A stretch of 64,000 nucleotides of DNA from Pseudomonas sp. Q1-7. Its GTDB lineage: Bacteria > Pseudomonadota > Gammaproteobacteria > Pseudomonadales > Pseudomonadaceae. The position numbers and the translations under genes are program-made. Of this stretch, positions 42,265 to 51,050 are shown piece by piece. The notes under the pieces were generated by a model. The model saw only the letters and a list, made by a program, of their open reading frames with translations. It did no database searches and was not told the origin of the DNA. Numbering within the stretch: the first letter of the stretch is position 1; each line of letters opens with the position of its first letter. The stretch covers positions 1,876,501 to 1,940,500 of the forward strand of contig NZ_CP116304.1 in assembly GCF_028010285.1 (NCBI RefSeq). The letters run 5' to 3'.

Positions 42265-43734
42265 TCACACACCCCAGCGCGGGATGTGATGGCTGCCCAT
42301 GGAAATGCATACGTTCTTGATCTCGGCGAAGACCTCGAAGCTGTACTCACCGCCTTCACGGCCGGTGCCCGAGCCCTTCACACCGCCGAACGGCTGGCGC
42401 AGGTCGCGCACGTTCTGGCTGTTGATGAACACCATGCCGGCCTCGATGCCGCGGGCCAGGCGGTGGGCCTTGCCGATGTCCTGGGTCCAGATGTACGAGG
42501 CCAGGCCGTATTCGGTGTCGTTGGCCAGACGCAGGGCTTCGGCTTCGTCCTTGAACGTCATCAGGCAGACCACCGGGCCGAAGATTTCTTCCTGGGCGAT
42601 GCGCATGCGGTTATCCACATCGGCGAACACCGTGGGCTGGATGAACTGGCCGCGAGAGAGGTGCGCCGGAAGACCCGTCGGGCGCTCCAGGCCGCCGGCC
42701 AGCAGGGTGGCGCCTTCCTCGATGCCGATGCGGATGTAGCCGGTGACCTTGTCGTAGTGGGCCTGGGTGATCATCGAGCCGACCTGGGTCTTCGGGTCTT
42801 GCGGGTCGCCGACGATCAGGCGCTTGGCGCGGGCGGCGAACTCGGCGACGAAGCGGTCGTACACCGATTCCTGGATGAAGATCCGCGAGCCGGCGGTGCA
42901 GCGCTCGCCGTTCAGGGAAAAAATGGTGAACAGCGCGGCGTCGAGGGCGCGGTCGAGATCGGCGTCGTCGAAGATCAGCACCGGCGACTTGCCGCCCAGT
43001 TCCATGGAGTACTTCTTCAGGCCAGCGGTCTGCATGATCTTGCGCCCGGTGGCGGTACCGCCGGTGAAGGAGATGGCGCGCACGTCCGGGTGGCGGACCA
43101 GGGCGTCACCGGCGGTGGCGCCATAGCCCTGCACCACGTTCAGCACGCCTTTCGGAATGCCGGCTTCCAGGGCCAGGCGGCCCAGTTCGTTCGCGGTCAG
43201 CGGCGACAGCTCGCTCATCTTCAGCACCGCGGTGTTGCCCAGTGCCAGGCAGGGCGCGGTCTTCCAGGTGGCGGTCATGAAGGGCACGTTCCACGGCGAC
43301 ACCAGGCCGCACACACCCACCGGCTGGTAGAGGGTGTAGTTGAGCATCTGGTCGTCCACCGGGTAGCTGTGGCCATCCATGCGGGTGCAGACCTCGGCGA
43401 AGAACTCGAAGTTGTGCGAGGCGCGGGGGATCAGCACGTTCTTCGTCTGGTGGATCGGCAGGCCGGTGTCCAGGGTCTCCAGCTCGGCCAGGTGCGGCAC
43501 GTTCTGGTCGATCAGCTCACCCAGCTTGCGCATCAGCCGGGCGCGCTCCTTGGCCGGGGTGTTGGCCCACTTGGGGAAGGCCTCCTTGGCGGCGGCCACG
43601 GCGGCAGCGATTTCCTCGGCGCCGCCGCTGGCGACTTCACCGATGGCGTCCATGGTGGCCGGATTGTAGTTGACGAAAACCTCTTTGCTCTCGACTTCCT
43701 GGCCGTTGATCCAGTGCTTGATCATGTTGCTCAT
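42265..43734 (-). CDS. hpaE: 5-carboxymethyl-2-hydroxymuconate semialdehyde dehydrogenase
   Basis: This 489-residue NAD-dependent aldehyde dehydrogenase (also HpcC) has the Rossmann segment FTGGTATGRKIMQTAGLKK, the catalytic Glu in MELGGKSPVLIF, the nucleophile Cys in NGERCTAGSRIF, and the C-terminal PFGGVKGSGTGREGG. It oxidises the ring-cleavage semialdehyde to 5-carboxymethyl-2-hydroxymuconate. Its start overlaps hpaG2 by 4 bp (ATGA), so translation is coupled. Pairing with hpaD and hpaF makes the assignment firm. Confidence 0.95.
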   Translation of the reverse strand: MSNMIKHWINGQEVESKEVFVNYNPATMDAIGEVASGGAEEIAAAVAAAKEAFPKWANTPAKERARLMRKLGELIDQNVPHLAELETLDTGLPIHQTKNVLIPRASHNFEFFAEVCTRMDGHSYPVDDQMLNYTLYQPVGVCGLVSPWNVPFMTATWKTAPCLALGNTAVLKMSELSPLTANELGRLALEAGIPKGVLNVVQGYGATAGDALVRHPDVRAISFTGGTATGRKIMQTAGLKKYSMELGGKSPVLIFDDADLDRALDAALFTIFSLNGERCTAGSRIFIQESVYDRFVAEFAARAKRLIVGDPQDPKTQVGSMITQAHYDKVTGYIRIGIEEGATLLAGGLERPTGLPAHLSRGQFIQPTVFADVDNRMRIAQEEIFGPVVCLMTFKDEAEALRLANDTEYGLASYIWTQDIGKAHRLARGIEAGMVFINSQNVRDLRQPFGGVKGSGTGREGGEYSFEVFAEIKNVCISMGSHHIPRWGV

Positions 43735-44519
43735 GCCTCTTGTGGCTTGCGGGCGAAGCCCTTGCTTTCGAAGAACTCGGCTTCGCTGACGATGCGGTTG
43801 ACCAGGCGGCCGACGCCTTCCACTTCCACCACCACCTCATCGCCCGGTACCACGTCGGCCAGGCCCTCCGGCGTGCCAGTGGCGATCATGTCGCCCGGCT
43901 GCAGGGTCATGAAGCTGGAGAAGTATTCGATCAGGTAGGGGATGTCGAAGATCATGTCGGCGGTGGTGCCTTCCTGCTTCAGCTCGCCATTCACCCAGGT
44001 GCGCAGTGTGAGATTCGAGGGGTTGGCCACGTCGCCAGCGTCGACCATCCAGGGACCGACCGGGGTGGTGCAGTCGCGGTTCTTCACCCGCAGGTTGGGC
44101 CGGTAGTAATTCTCCAGGTAGTCGCGGATGGCGTAGTCGTTGCAGACGGTGTAGCCGGCCAGGTAGGTGAAGGCGTCCTCGCGCTTGACGTTGCGCGCCG
44201 GCTTGCCGATTACCGCCACCAGCTCGCACTCGTAATGCATGTAGGCGACGTTGTCGGGGCGCCAGGTGACCTGGTTGTGGCCGGTGTAGGTGCCCGGCGA
44301 CTTGATGAAGGCCAGCGGCTCGGTGGGCGCCTTGAAAGCCAGCTCGGCGGCGTGGTCGGCGTAGTTCAGGCCCAGGGCGAACATGCTGCCGGTGGCCGGC
44401 GGCAGCCACTCGACCTGGTCTTCCGCCAGCAGGCGGCCATCGGCGAGGCGGACGGCGTTATCGGCTTCCACGGTCACGGCGTGTACTTCGCCCTGGTATT
44501 GGATGCGTGCGTGTTTCAT
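43731..44519 (-). CDS. hpaG2: HpaG2, bifunctional isomerase/decarboxylase subunit
   Basis: This 262-residue fumarylacetoacetate hydrolase-family protein starts at ATG 44519; a longer in-frame start would overlap hpaG1. Motifs are FALGLNYADHAAEL, ELVAVIGKPARNV (metal-binding Glu), RVKNRDCTTPVGPWMVD and GDMIATGTPEGLADVVPGDEV. With HpaG1 it decarboxylates 5-oxo-pent-3-ene-1,2,5-tricarboxylate and isomerises the product. In E. coli both halves are one polypeptide (HpaG/HpcE); here they are split with a 10-bp gap, as in P. aeruginosa. Confidence 0.94.
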   Translation of the reverse strand: MKHARIQYQGEVHAVTVEADNAVRLADGRLLAEDQVEWLPPATGSMFALGLNYADHAAELAFKAPTEPLAFIKSPGTYTGHNQVTWRPDNVAYMHYECELVAVIGKPARNVKREDAFTYLAGYTVCNDYAIRDYLENYYRPNLRVKNRDCTTPVGPWMVDAGDVANPSNLTLRTWVNGELKQEGTTADMIFDIPYLIEYFSSFMTLQPGDMIATGTPEGLADVVPGDEVVVEVEGVGRLVNRIVSEAEFFESKGFARKPQEA

Positions 44520-44529
44520 CTTGGGCTCC

Positions 44530-45189
44530 TTATTCCGCGACCAGGGTGTTGGCGAGACGGCCGAGGCCGGTGATTTCCACCTCCACGACATCGCCCGGCT
44601 GTACGTCGACGCGGCCTTCCGGGGTGCCGGTGATCAGCACATCGCCCTCGTGCAGGGTCATGAATTCACTGATTTCTTCGATCAGCTGCGGAATGCGGCG
44701 CACCAGGTTGGCGGTGCTGTTTTCCTGGCGCAGCTGGCCGTTGACGAAGAGCTTGAGGCTGAGGGCGTGCGGGTCCTGCACGTCGGCGGCGGGGACGAGT
44801 ACCGGGCCGATGGGGCAGAAGCCGTCGCGGCACTTGGCTTTAACCGCCGGGCGGTAGTAGCTCTCTTCCGGCAGGCTGAATTCGTTGACGATCACATAGC
44901 CGGCCACATGGCTCAGGGCATCTTCGGCGCGCACGCGGCTGGCACTCCGGCCTATCACCACACCCAGCGCCGGGCCCGGCTGCAGGCGCTCGACGCCTTG
45001 CGGATAGACCACCGGCTGGCCGTTGCGATTGCGGGTGTTCGGGGTCTTGATGAACAGCACCGGCTTGACCGGCGGCTTCTGGTAGGGCTGCTGCTGGAAT
45101 TCCTCCAGGCGGCTCTCCAGCAAGCCCCGGTAGTTAAGCGCAACGCCGAACAGGGTGCCGGTGGCGACGTGGTCGAGGGCAGGGCGCAT
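44530..45189 (-). CDS. hpaG1: HpaG1, 5-oxopent-3-ene-1,2,5-tricarboxylate decarboxylase subunit
   Basis: This 219-residue first gene of the meta-cleavage operon is of the fumarylacetoacetate hydrolase family. It has LFGVALNYRGLLESRLEEF, GVVIGRSASRV, CRDGFCPIGPVLVPA and GDVLITGTPEGRVDVQPGD. It pairs with HpaG2. The promoter directly upstream is well formed, with two palindromes. It is divergent from hpaA. Confidence 0.94.
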   Translation of the reverse strand: MRPALDHVATGTLFGVALNYRGLLESRLEEFQQQPYQKPPVKPVLFIKTPNTRNRNGQPVVYPQGVERLQPGPALGVVIGRSASRVRAEDALSHVAGYVIVNEFSLPEESYYRPAVKAKCRDGFCPIGPVLVPAADVQDPHALSLKLFVNGQLRQENSTANLVRRIPQLIEEISEFMTLHEGDVLITGTPEGRVDVQPGDVVEVEITGLGRLANTLVAE

Positions 45190-45251
45190 GGTCGTCTCCT
45201 GTGGAAAAAGCGGGTGAGCCGTGACGGACTATCACCCGTAAACGAGGGTTT

Positions 45252-45295
45252 CGTTAATATGTTAACGTTATATTTAACATGTTAATGAACGTCAA
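45252..45295 (-). promoter_or_regulatory. hpaG1 promoter with two tandem TTAA-N4-TTAA operators
   Basis: On the minus strand, a -35 TTGACG (45295-45290) and a -10 TATAAC (45272-45267) are 17 bp apart, close to the sigma-70 consensus. One palindrome TTAACATGTTAA (45274-45285, perfect) sits in the spacer. A second, CGTTAATATGTTAACG (45252-45267), lies just past the -10. Their centres are 20 bp apart, two helical turns. The position suggests repression, most likely by the MarR-type HpaR. HpaA could also act here, because its gene is divergent. Confidence 0.75.
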
Positions 45296-45354
45296 GCCTT
45301 GCGCCTTCGCCTTTCGTCATCGAAGGTGGGAGATGTCAGCGGAGAAAGGTCGCC

Positions 45355-46272
45355 ATGTCAGAGCGCCAGCCCATTCCCAACATCAACATCGGCCAGGTCT
45401 ACGACCAGCGCTACGCCGATGCCGAGGTGCATTACGAAGCCCTGGGCAAGCTGGCGGATTTCTTCGGTCGCAACATGCCGGTGCATCGCCATGACCGGTT
45501 CTTCCAGGTGCACTACGTGAAGAGCGGGGCGGTGCGGGTCTATCTGGATGACCAGCAATACCGCCAGGAAGGTCCGCTGTTCTTCCTGACCCCACCGACC
45601 ATCCCTCACGCCTTCGTCACCGAGCAGGACGCCGATGGCCATGTGCTCACCGTGCGCCAGCAACTGGTCTGGCCACTGCTGGAGGCGGAGCAGGGCCTGG
45701 CGGACGGCCCGCAGATTGCGCCGGTATGTGTGGCCTTCGCGGAACTGGGGGAGGAATACCGCGAGGAGGTCCAGCGCCTGGACCTGCTGTTCGGCCAACT
45801 GCGCGCCGAGTTCGCTGCCGACCGCCCCGGACGCGAGGCGGCGCTTTCGGCCCTGACCCGGCTGATCTTCATCAGCTTGCTGCGGCTGTCGGCCCGCTCG
45901 CTCAAGGCACAACCGGCGCGCCACGAGGACCTGCAGGTGTTTCACCGCTTCAACGGGTTGATCGAGGCGCACTACCGGGAGCATTGGCCCCTGGCGCAAT
46001 ACGCCGGGCAGATGGGGGTGACCGAGGCGCGCCTCAACGATATCTGCCGACGCATCGCCGACCTGCCGTCCAAACGCCTGATCCATGACCGTGTGATGCA
46101 GGAGGCCAAGCGCCTGCTGTTGTTTACCGGCAGTTCGTCCAACGAGATCTGCTACCTGCTGGGGTTCAAGGACCCGGCCTACTTCAGCCGTTTCTTCGCG
46201 CGCAACGCCGGCATGTCGCCGGGCGAGTACCGCCAGCGCAGGTCAGGGGACAAGGAAGAGGCCTGGCGCTGA
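45355..46272 (+). CDS. hpaA: HpaA, AraC-family regulator of 4-hydroxyphenylacetate catabolism
   Basis: This 305-residue protein has an N-terminal cupin-like sensory domain (RHDRFFQVHYVKSGAVRVYLDDQQY; LTPPTIPHAFVT) and a C-terminal AraC double HTH (about 200-297), ending FKDPAYFSRFFARNAGMSPGEYRQR. HpaA in E. coli W activates the hydroxylase genes with 4-hydroxyphenylacetate as inducer. It starts at ATG 45355 with GGAGAAAGG upstream and is divergent from hpaG1 across the operator region. Confidence 0.92.
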   Translation: MSERQPIPNINIGQVYDQRYADAEVHYEALGKLADFFGRNMPVHRHDRFFQVHYVKSGAVRVYLDDQQYRQEGPLFFLTPPTIPHAFVTEQDADGHVLTVRQQLVWPLLEAEQGLADGPQIAPVCVAFAELGEEYREEVQRLDLLFGQLRAEFAADRPGREAALSALTRLIFISLLRLSARSLKAQPARHEDLQVFHRFNGLIEAHYREHWPLAQYAGQMGVTEARLNDICRRIADLPSKRLIHDRVMQEAKRLLLFTGSSSNEICYLLGFKDPAYFSRFFARNAGMSPGEYRQRRSGDKEEAWR

Positions 46273-46291
46273 GCCCGTCTGCGGGGCGGTC

Positions 46292-46481
46292 GATGGGTTT
46301 CGCTTCGCTCTACGCCATCCTACGGTCGGAACCTGTCTGCCGGGAAAGGGGCATCGTAGGTTGGGTAGAGGAACGAAACCCAACGAAGCCGCGTTACCCT
46401 GGCCAGTTGCGGCGCGGAAATTGATGGGTTTTGCTTCGCTCTACGCCATCCTACGGTTGGAGCCTGTCTGCCGGGGTGAGC
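46292..46481. repeat. repeat cluster: two direct copies and one inverted copy
   Basis: A ~55-bp unit beginning GATGGGTTTCGCTTCGCTCTA and ending CCTGTCTGCCGGG occurs at about 46292-46346 and again at about 46423-46476, 131 bp apart. Between them a copy of the first part lies inverted (GTAGGTTGGGTAGAGGAACG..., about 46355-46385). The 242-bp gap between hpaA and the porin shows no gene. Confidence 0.75.
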
Positions 46482-46514
46482 TCATTGCGGCTGTGGTGCG
46501 GCAGCAGGACGCGG

Positions 46515-47750
46515 TTACCACAGCGCCAGGGTATAGCCGAGGATGATGCGATTCTCGTCGATGTCCTGGGTCAGTCCGTCGCCAGAGCGGAAGGTGACAT
46601 TGCGCAGGCGGATGTTGAAACCGCGCAGGCTGCCGCTCTGCACCACGTAGGCGAGGTCGGTGTCGCGCTCCCACTCGCGGCCGTTGCGTACCGCGCCCTG
46701 TTCCACGCCGTCGCCGCTGACATAGCGGGTCATGAAGCTCAGCCCCGGAATTCCCAGGCGGGCGAAGTCGTAGTCGTAGCGCAGTTGCCAGGAATCCTCC
46801 TCGGGCTTCGTGAAGGTGTTGTAGGTCACCAGGTTGACCACGAAGGGATCGCCGCCGGTGAGGAAGGGGAAAGTGCTGTCGCCGGACAGCCGCTGCCAGG
46901 CCACGGAGAAGCGCTGGGCGCCGGCGGTGAGGCTGAGCATGCCGTTGAAGTTGCGGTTGTCGACGCGCCCGGCCTTGGCCGAGCCGGCGTCCTGGCTGTC
47001 GAAGTAGCGCAGGTCGCTCTTCAGGCTGAGTCCCTCGCCCAGGGGCAGGGTGTGCACCAGCCCGGCGAAGTGCTGGCGATAGATGTCCTGCAGTTCCGAC
47101 GTGTAGGCGGTCAGGGCAAGTGCAGGTGTTGGCGTCCAGGTGCCGCCGGCGAAGTCGAAGTGGTCGCTGGTCTGCCCGGCGTAGCCGATATCGTCGCGGC
47201 TGGACGAGTCGCGCAGATTGGTTTCGGTCAGGCGGCCGGCATTCAGGGTGAGGCCGTCGAACTCCTGGCTGGTGAGCATGCCGCCGCTGAAGGTCGAGGG
47301 CAGCAGGCGCGTGTCGTTGTACAGCGCGATCGGCAGGGTCGGCTGCAGGGTGCCTAGGCGCAAGGTGCTCTTTGAGGCGCGCAGCTTGGCGGTCAGGCCC
47401 AGTTCGCTGTAGTCGTCCACCGGATCTTTCGTCGCGGGGTCGAAGGGCAGCAGGCCGGTTCCGCGGCGGTCACGGCTGGAATCCAGCTTTACGCCCAGCT
47501 CTCCCAGGGCATCCAGGCCGAGGCCGACGGTGCCTTCGGTGAAGCCCGATTCGAAACGGGTAATGAAGCCTTGCCCCCATTCGGCCGCCTTGGACTGCGG
47601 CGCGCCTTCCTGGCGGAAATCGCGGTTGATGTAGACGTTGCGCAGTTCGAGGCTGGCCTTGCTGTCGCCGACGAAGTCGGCGCTGGCCTGGGTACTGCTG
47701 AGGAGCGCGAGGAAGGCGAGGGTGGGGCGGGACGGATGGGGCCGGGTCAT
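46515..47750 (-). CDS. OprD-family outer-membrane porin (aromatic acid uptake candidate)
   Basis: This 411-residue protein starts at ATG 47750 (GGAGA 9 bp upstream); an in-frame ATG at 47837 is rejected because it would add 29 residues before the signal peptide. The signal peptide ends TQASA, then the OprD hallmark DSKASLELRNVYINRDFR, alternating beta-strands, and a terminal RIILGYTLALW. OprD-type channels take up amino acids and small organic acids. It lies between hpaA and the TRAP genes and carries a TTAG-CATA-TTAA box upstream, suggesting 4-hydroxyphenylacetate or a related acid. Confidence 0.88.
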   Translation of the reverse strand: MTRPHPSRPTLAFLALLSSTQASADFVGDSKASLELRNVYINRDFRQEGAPQSKAAEWGQGFITRFESGFTEGTVGLGLDALGELGVKLDSSRDRRGTGLLPFDPATKDPVDDYSELGLTAKLRASKSTLRLGTLQPTLPIALYNDTRLLPSTFSGGMLTSQEFDGLTLNAGRLTETNLRDSSSRDDIGYAGQTSDHFDFAGGTWTPTPALALTAYTSELQDIYRQHFAGLVHTLPLGEGLSLKSDLRYFDSQDAGSAKAGRVDNRNFNGMLSLTAGAQRFSVAWQRLSGDSTFPFLTGGDPFVVNLVTYNTFTKPEEDSWQLRYDYDFARLGIPGLSFMTRYVSGDGVEQGAVRNGREWERDTDLAYVVQSGSLRGFNIRLRNVTFRSGDGLTQDIDENRIILGYTLALW

Positions 47751-47830
47751 TGTTCTTGTCTCCAGTTGGCCATTCGAGGGGCCAATGGCCGCCGGGGCGG
47801 GCATTGGTGGAGCGGATTGATAACAGTTGA

Positions 47831-47842
47831 TTAGCATATTAA
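47831..47842. promoter_or_regulatory. single TTAA-N4-TTAA-type box upstream of the porin
   Basis: TTAGCATATTAA, one mismatch from TTAA-N4-TTAA, has its centre about 86 bp upstream of the porin start codon. No second copy is found at 20-bp spacing. Confidence 0.5.
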
Positions 47843-47987
47843 CAATCAGCTTTTTGTGTATACCTGCCAGATCGTTTTCCCGGTCGTCGCGTGGTTCAGC
47901 ATTTTCAACAAGATCAAGTTATTGAATTAATTGATTTTTATTTGAAATTTGCGAAATTTTTCTGCATGAGCCATCACTTGTCCGTGG

Positions 47988-48040
47988 TTGACAGACGTGT
48001 TTGAAAGATTAATGTGTTAACGAGATCTTGAACCTGTTAA
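47988..48040 (+). promoter_or_regulatory. TRAP operon promoter with two tandem operators
   Basis: A consensus -35 TTGACA (47988-47993) precedes a weak -10 region at about 48010-48016. Palindrome 1 is TTAATGTGTTAA (48009-48020) and palindrome 2 is TGAACCTGTTAA (48029-48040, one mismatch in the half-sites). Centres are 48014.5 and 48034.5, exactly 20 bp apart as in the hpaG1 promoter. The intergenic stretch 47843-47987 is AT-rich with no gene. Confidence 0.65.
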
Positions 48041-48116
48041 CGAGATCACCGCCGCCGATGCTCCCTTTCCGGCTTGGCAGGCGCACACGAGTACAAGAAC
48101 AACGAGGCTCACCCCC

Positions 48117-49139
48117 ATGAAGATGTCCAAGCTCGCCGTCCTCTTCGCTGCCGCCTACACGTCCGCTGCGGCCCTCGCGGATACCACCTACACGCTGAAG
48201 GTCGCGCACTTCCTACCCGCCAACTCCAATGCCCAGCGCAACATCATCGAACCCTGGTGCCAGCAACTCTCCGCCGAATCCGCCGGTCGTTTGAAATGCC
48301 AGCTCTACCCCTCCATGCAACTGGGCGGCACCCCGGCCAAGCTGGCCGACATGGCGCGCAACGGGGTTGCCGATATCGTCTGGACCGCACCGGCCTATTC
48401 AGCGGGCAAGTTCCCGCGCATCGAAGCCATGGAGCTACCCTTCATGCTGCCGGCGGGGGCCAAGGCGAGTAATCCGATCATCTGGCAGTACTACGAGCAG
48501 TACGCCAGGGACGACTTCAAGGGCTTCAAGGTGCTCTCCGTCCACGGCGATGGCGGCATGGACATCCACACCCGCGGCAAAGGTGTCGCGACCCTGGAGG
48601 ACCTGAAGAACCTCAAGCTGCGCGCTTCCAGCCGTACCGCTGCCAAGCTGGTGGAGGCCCTGGGCGCGACTCCGGTGAGCATGCCCCCGGCGCAGATGAC
48701 TGAGTCCATCTCCAAGGGGGTGGTGGACGGCGCGCTGGCGTCGTGGGAAGTGGTGCCGCCGACCAAGCTGGATGAAGTCACCGACCACCATTCCTCGATT
48801 CCTGCCGGACAGTCGGCGTTTTCCTACACCGTGCTCGCCATGCTGATGAACCCGCGCAAGTTCGACAGCCTGCCGCAAGACTTGCGCGCCATCATCGATC
48901 GCAACAGCGGCCCGGCCCTCAACGACCGCTTCGCCAGCGCCTGGGACAGCTTCCTCGACAACGCCCGCGACGCCACTCCGGCGGAGCAGATGGTCCCCAT
49001 CGGCGAGCCGGCCTATGCGGCGATGCGCCAGGCCGCCGCGCCGGTGGCCGATGCCTGGGCTGCCGCCGCCACCGACAACGGGCTCGATGGCAAGGCGCTG
49101 CTGGAAGGCGCCCGCACGCTCTCGACCAAGGCCCGGTGA
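48117..49139 (+). CDS. TRAP transporter substrate-binding protein (DctP family)
   Basis: This 340-residue periplasmic protein has a signal peptide ending ALAD, then YTLKVAHFLPANSNAQRNI, an ELPFML-type segment (MELPFMLPAGAK) and LKLRASSRTAAKLVEALGATPVSMPPAQ, where the Arg of KLRASSRT is the conserved carboxylate ligand of TRAP proteins. It therefore binds an organic acid. Genomic position within the hpa gene set and the shared operators point to 4-hydroxyphenylacetate or another aryl acid. It is first in a three-gene operon. Confidence 0.92.
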   Translation: MKMSKLAVLFAAAYTSAAALADTTYTLKVAHFLPANSNAQRNIIEPWCQQLSAESAGRLKCQLYPSMQLGGTPAKLADMARNGVADIVWTAPAYSAGKFPRIEAMELPFMLPAGAKASNPIIWQYYEQYARDDFKGFKVLSVHGDGGMDIHTRGKGVATLEDLKNLKLRASSRTAAKLVEALGATPVSMPPAQMTESISKGVVDGALASWEVVPPTKLDEVTDHHSSIPAGQSAFSYTVLAMLMNPRKFDSLPQDLRAIIDRNSGPALNDRFASAWDSFLDNARDATPAEQMVPIGEPAYAAMRQAAAPVADAWAAAATDNGLDGKALLEGARTLSTKAR

Positions 49140-49145
49140 TCGTCC

Positions 49146-49676
49146 ATGAACGAGTCCCTGTCCTTCGACGCCGCCCCCGCCGAGGGGGCCGGCCTGATCA
49201 GCCGCGCGCTGCTGCGCATCGCCCAGGGGTTCGCCCTGGGTGGCGGTTTCATCCTGCTGGCGCTGGTGGCCATGTCCCTGGTTTCCATCATCGGCCGCAA
49301 GCTGTTCGCCACACCCATCCAGGGTGATATCGAGCTGATGGAGATCGGCGCGGCAGTGGCCATCGCCGCCTTCCTGCCGTTGTGCGAACTGCGCGGCCAG
49401 CACATCAAGGTGGACGCCTTCACCCTCAAGCTGCCATCGCGTGTCCAGGTTTGGCTGGACGCCTTCGCCCACCTGCTGTGCCTGCTGGCGGCGTTGCTGC
49501 TGGCCTGGCGCACTGGCCTGCAGGTGTTGGAGAGCCACGAGTACGGCGAAGTGTCCACCCTGCTCTCGGTACCGCTATGGATGCCCCTGCTGGGCATAGT
49601 GCCGAGCCTGCTGTTGCTGGCAGTTACCGCTGGCGCACGCACCCTTCATTGCCTCTATCGGGAGCAACGTCCATGA
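49146..49676 (+). CDS. TRAP transporter small membrane subunit (DctQ)
   Basis: This 176-residue protein has four membrane helices and the DctQ motif TPIQGDIELMEIGAAVAIAAFLPLCELRGQHIKVD. It starts 6 bp after the dctP stop and overlaps dctM by 4 bp (ATGA). It associates with the large subunit in the inner membrane. Confidence 0.93.
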   Translation: MNESLSFDAAPAEGAGLISRALLRIAQGFALGGGFILLALVAMSLVSIIGRKLFATPIQGDIELMEIGAAVAIAAFLPLCELRGQHIKVDAFTLKLPSRVQVWLDAFAHLLCLLAALLLAWRTGLQVLESHEYGEVSTLLSVPLWMPLLGIVPSLLLLAVTAGARTLHCLYREQRP

Positions 49677-50995
49677 GCGGTTTGAGTCTTGGTCTGCTGG
49701 CGCTGGCCGCCACCTTCACCCTGCTGGTGCTGCGCGTGCACATCGGCCTGACCATGATGGTGGGTGGCGCCCTGTGCTTCCTCGCGGTGAATGATGGCGA
49801 CCTCTCCGCGCTGCTCTTCAGCCTCAACAACCTGGCCTGGTCGCGACTGTCCAACTACGACCTGGCGGTGATTCCGCTGTTCGTGCTGATGGGCCAGTTC
49901 GCTACCCACGGCGGCCTGTCCAAGGCCATCTTCCGTTGCGCGGCGGCTTTTGTCGGCCACTTGCGCGGCGGCCTCGGCATGTCCGCCATCGGAGCCTGCG
50001 CCGGCTTCGGCGCCATCTGCGGTTCTTCCCTGGCCACTTCGGCCACCATGAGCCAGGTGGCGCTGCCGGAGCTACGCCGGCACAGGTATTCCGGGCGCCT
50101 GGCCACCGCCACTGTGGCCGCGGGCGGCACCCTGGGCATCCTCATCCCGCCATCGGTGCCGTTGATCATCTACGCGGTGCTGACCCAGGAATCCATCGCC
50201 AAGCTGTTCGTCGCCGCCGTGATGCCGGGCCTGTTGGCGGCGTTGGGCTACCTCGTCGTGGTGCGCCTGATGGTGGCGCGCGAGGCGCAAGGTCACAGCT
50301 ACAGCGTGCCGGCCAGCGCCGCCGAGCGCTTCAAGTCCTTCCTCCAGGTGCTGCCGGTGCTGGGCGTGTTCCTGGTGGTGATAGTCGGCATCTACGGCGG
50401 CTGGGCGAACCCCACCGAGGCAGCCTCCATCGGTGCGGCGGCCTGCGGCCTGCTGGCGGTGTTCCAGGGTGGCATGCGCACGGAGGGCCTGCGCCAGAGC
50501 CTGCTGGGCACTGCCGAGACCACGGCGATGATCTTCCTCGTGCTGCTGGGCGCCGACCTGCTCAACTCCGGCCTGGCCCTGACCCAGATGCCCACCGAGC
50601 TGGCCGAGTGGGTCAAGCAGAGCGGCCTGGCGCCCATGCTCGTGCTCTGCGCCATCCTGCTGCTGTACCTGCTGCTGGGCTGCGTGATGGATTCCCTGGC
50701 GATGATCCTGCTGACCATCCCGATCTTCTATCCGGTGGTCATGGGCCTGGATTTCTACGGCATGACCGAGGTGCAGAAGTCCATCTGGTTCGGCATCCTC
50801 GCGCTGATGGTGGTGGAGATCGGCCTGATCCACCCGCCGCTCGGCATGAACCTGTTCATCGTCAACAAGGTGGCACGGGACGTGCCCTACCTGGAGACGG
50901 CCAAGGGCGTGCTGCCGTTCCTCGCCTCCGACCTGCTGCGCATCATCCTGCTGGTGGCCTTCCCCGGCATTTGCCTGGGGCTCCTTGGCCTCTGA
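49673..50995 (+). CDS. TRAP transporter large membrane subunit (DctM)
   Basis: This 440-residue protein starts at the ATGA overlap (49673). It has about 12 membrane helices with the DctM signatures LFVLMGQFATHGGLSKAIF, GFGAICGSSLATSATMSQVALPELRR, GGTLGILIPPSVPLIIYAVLT and IGLIHPPLGMNLFIVNKVARD. It is the ion-coupled translocation subunit (Na+ symport in the family). The operon ends here. Beyond the stop, base composition drops sharply and relic sequence begins. Confidence 0.94.
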   Translation: MSGLSLGLLALAATFTLLVLRVHIGLTMMVGGALCFLAVNDGDLSALLFSLNNLAWSRLSNYDLAVIPLFVLMGQFATHGGLSKAIFRCAAAFVGHLRGGLGMSAIGACAGFGAICGSSLATSATMSQVALPELRRHRYSGRLATATVAAGGTLGILIPPSVPLIIYAVLTQESIAKLFVAAVMPGLLAALGYLVVVRLMVAREAQGHSYSVPASAAERFKSFLQVLPVLGVFLVVIVGIYGGWANPTEAASIGAAACGLLAVFQGGMRTEGLRQSLLGTAETTAMIFLVLLGADLLNSGLALTQMPTELAEWVKQSGLAPMLVLCAILLLYLLLGCVMDSLAMILLTIPIFYPVVMGLDFYGMTEVQKSIWFGILALMVVEIGLIHPPLGMNLFIVNKVARDVPYLETAKGVLPFLASDLLRIILLVAFPGICLGLLGL

Positions 50996-51050
50996 CCCTT
51001 CGCGAGCCGCGATCCGGCCCACCTTCGTCCTGCCGGTGTGGAACTCTCAA

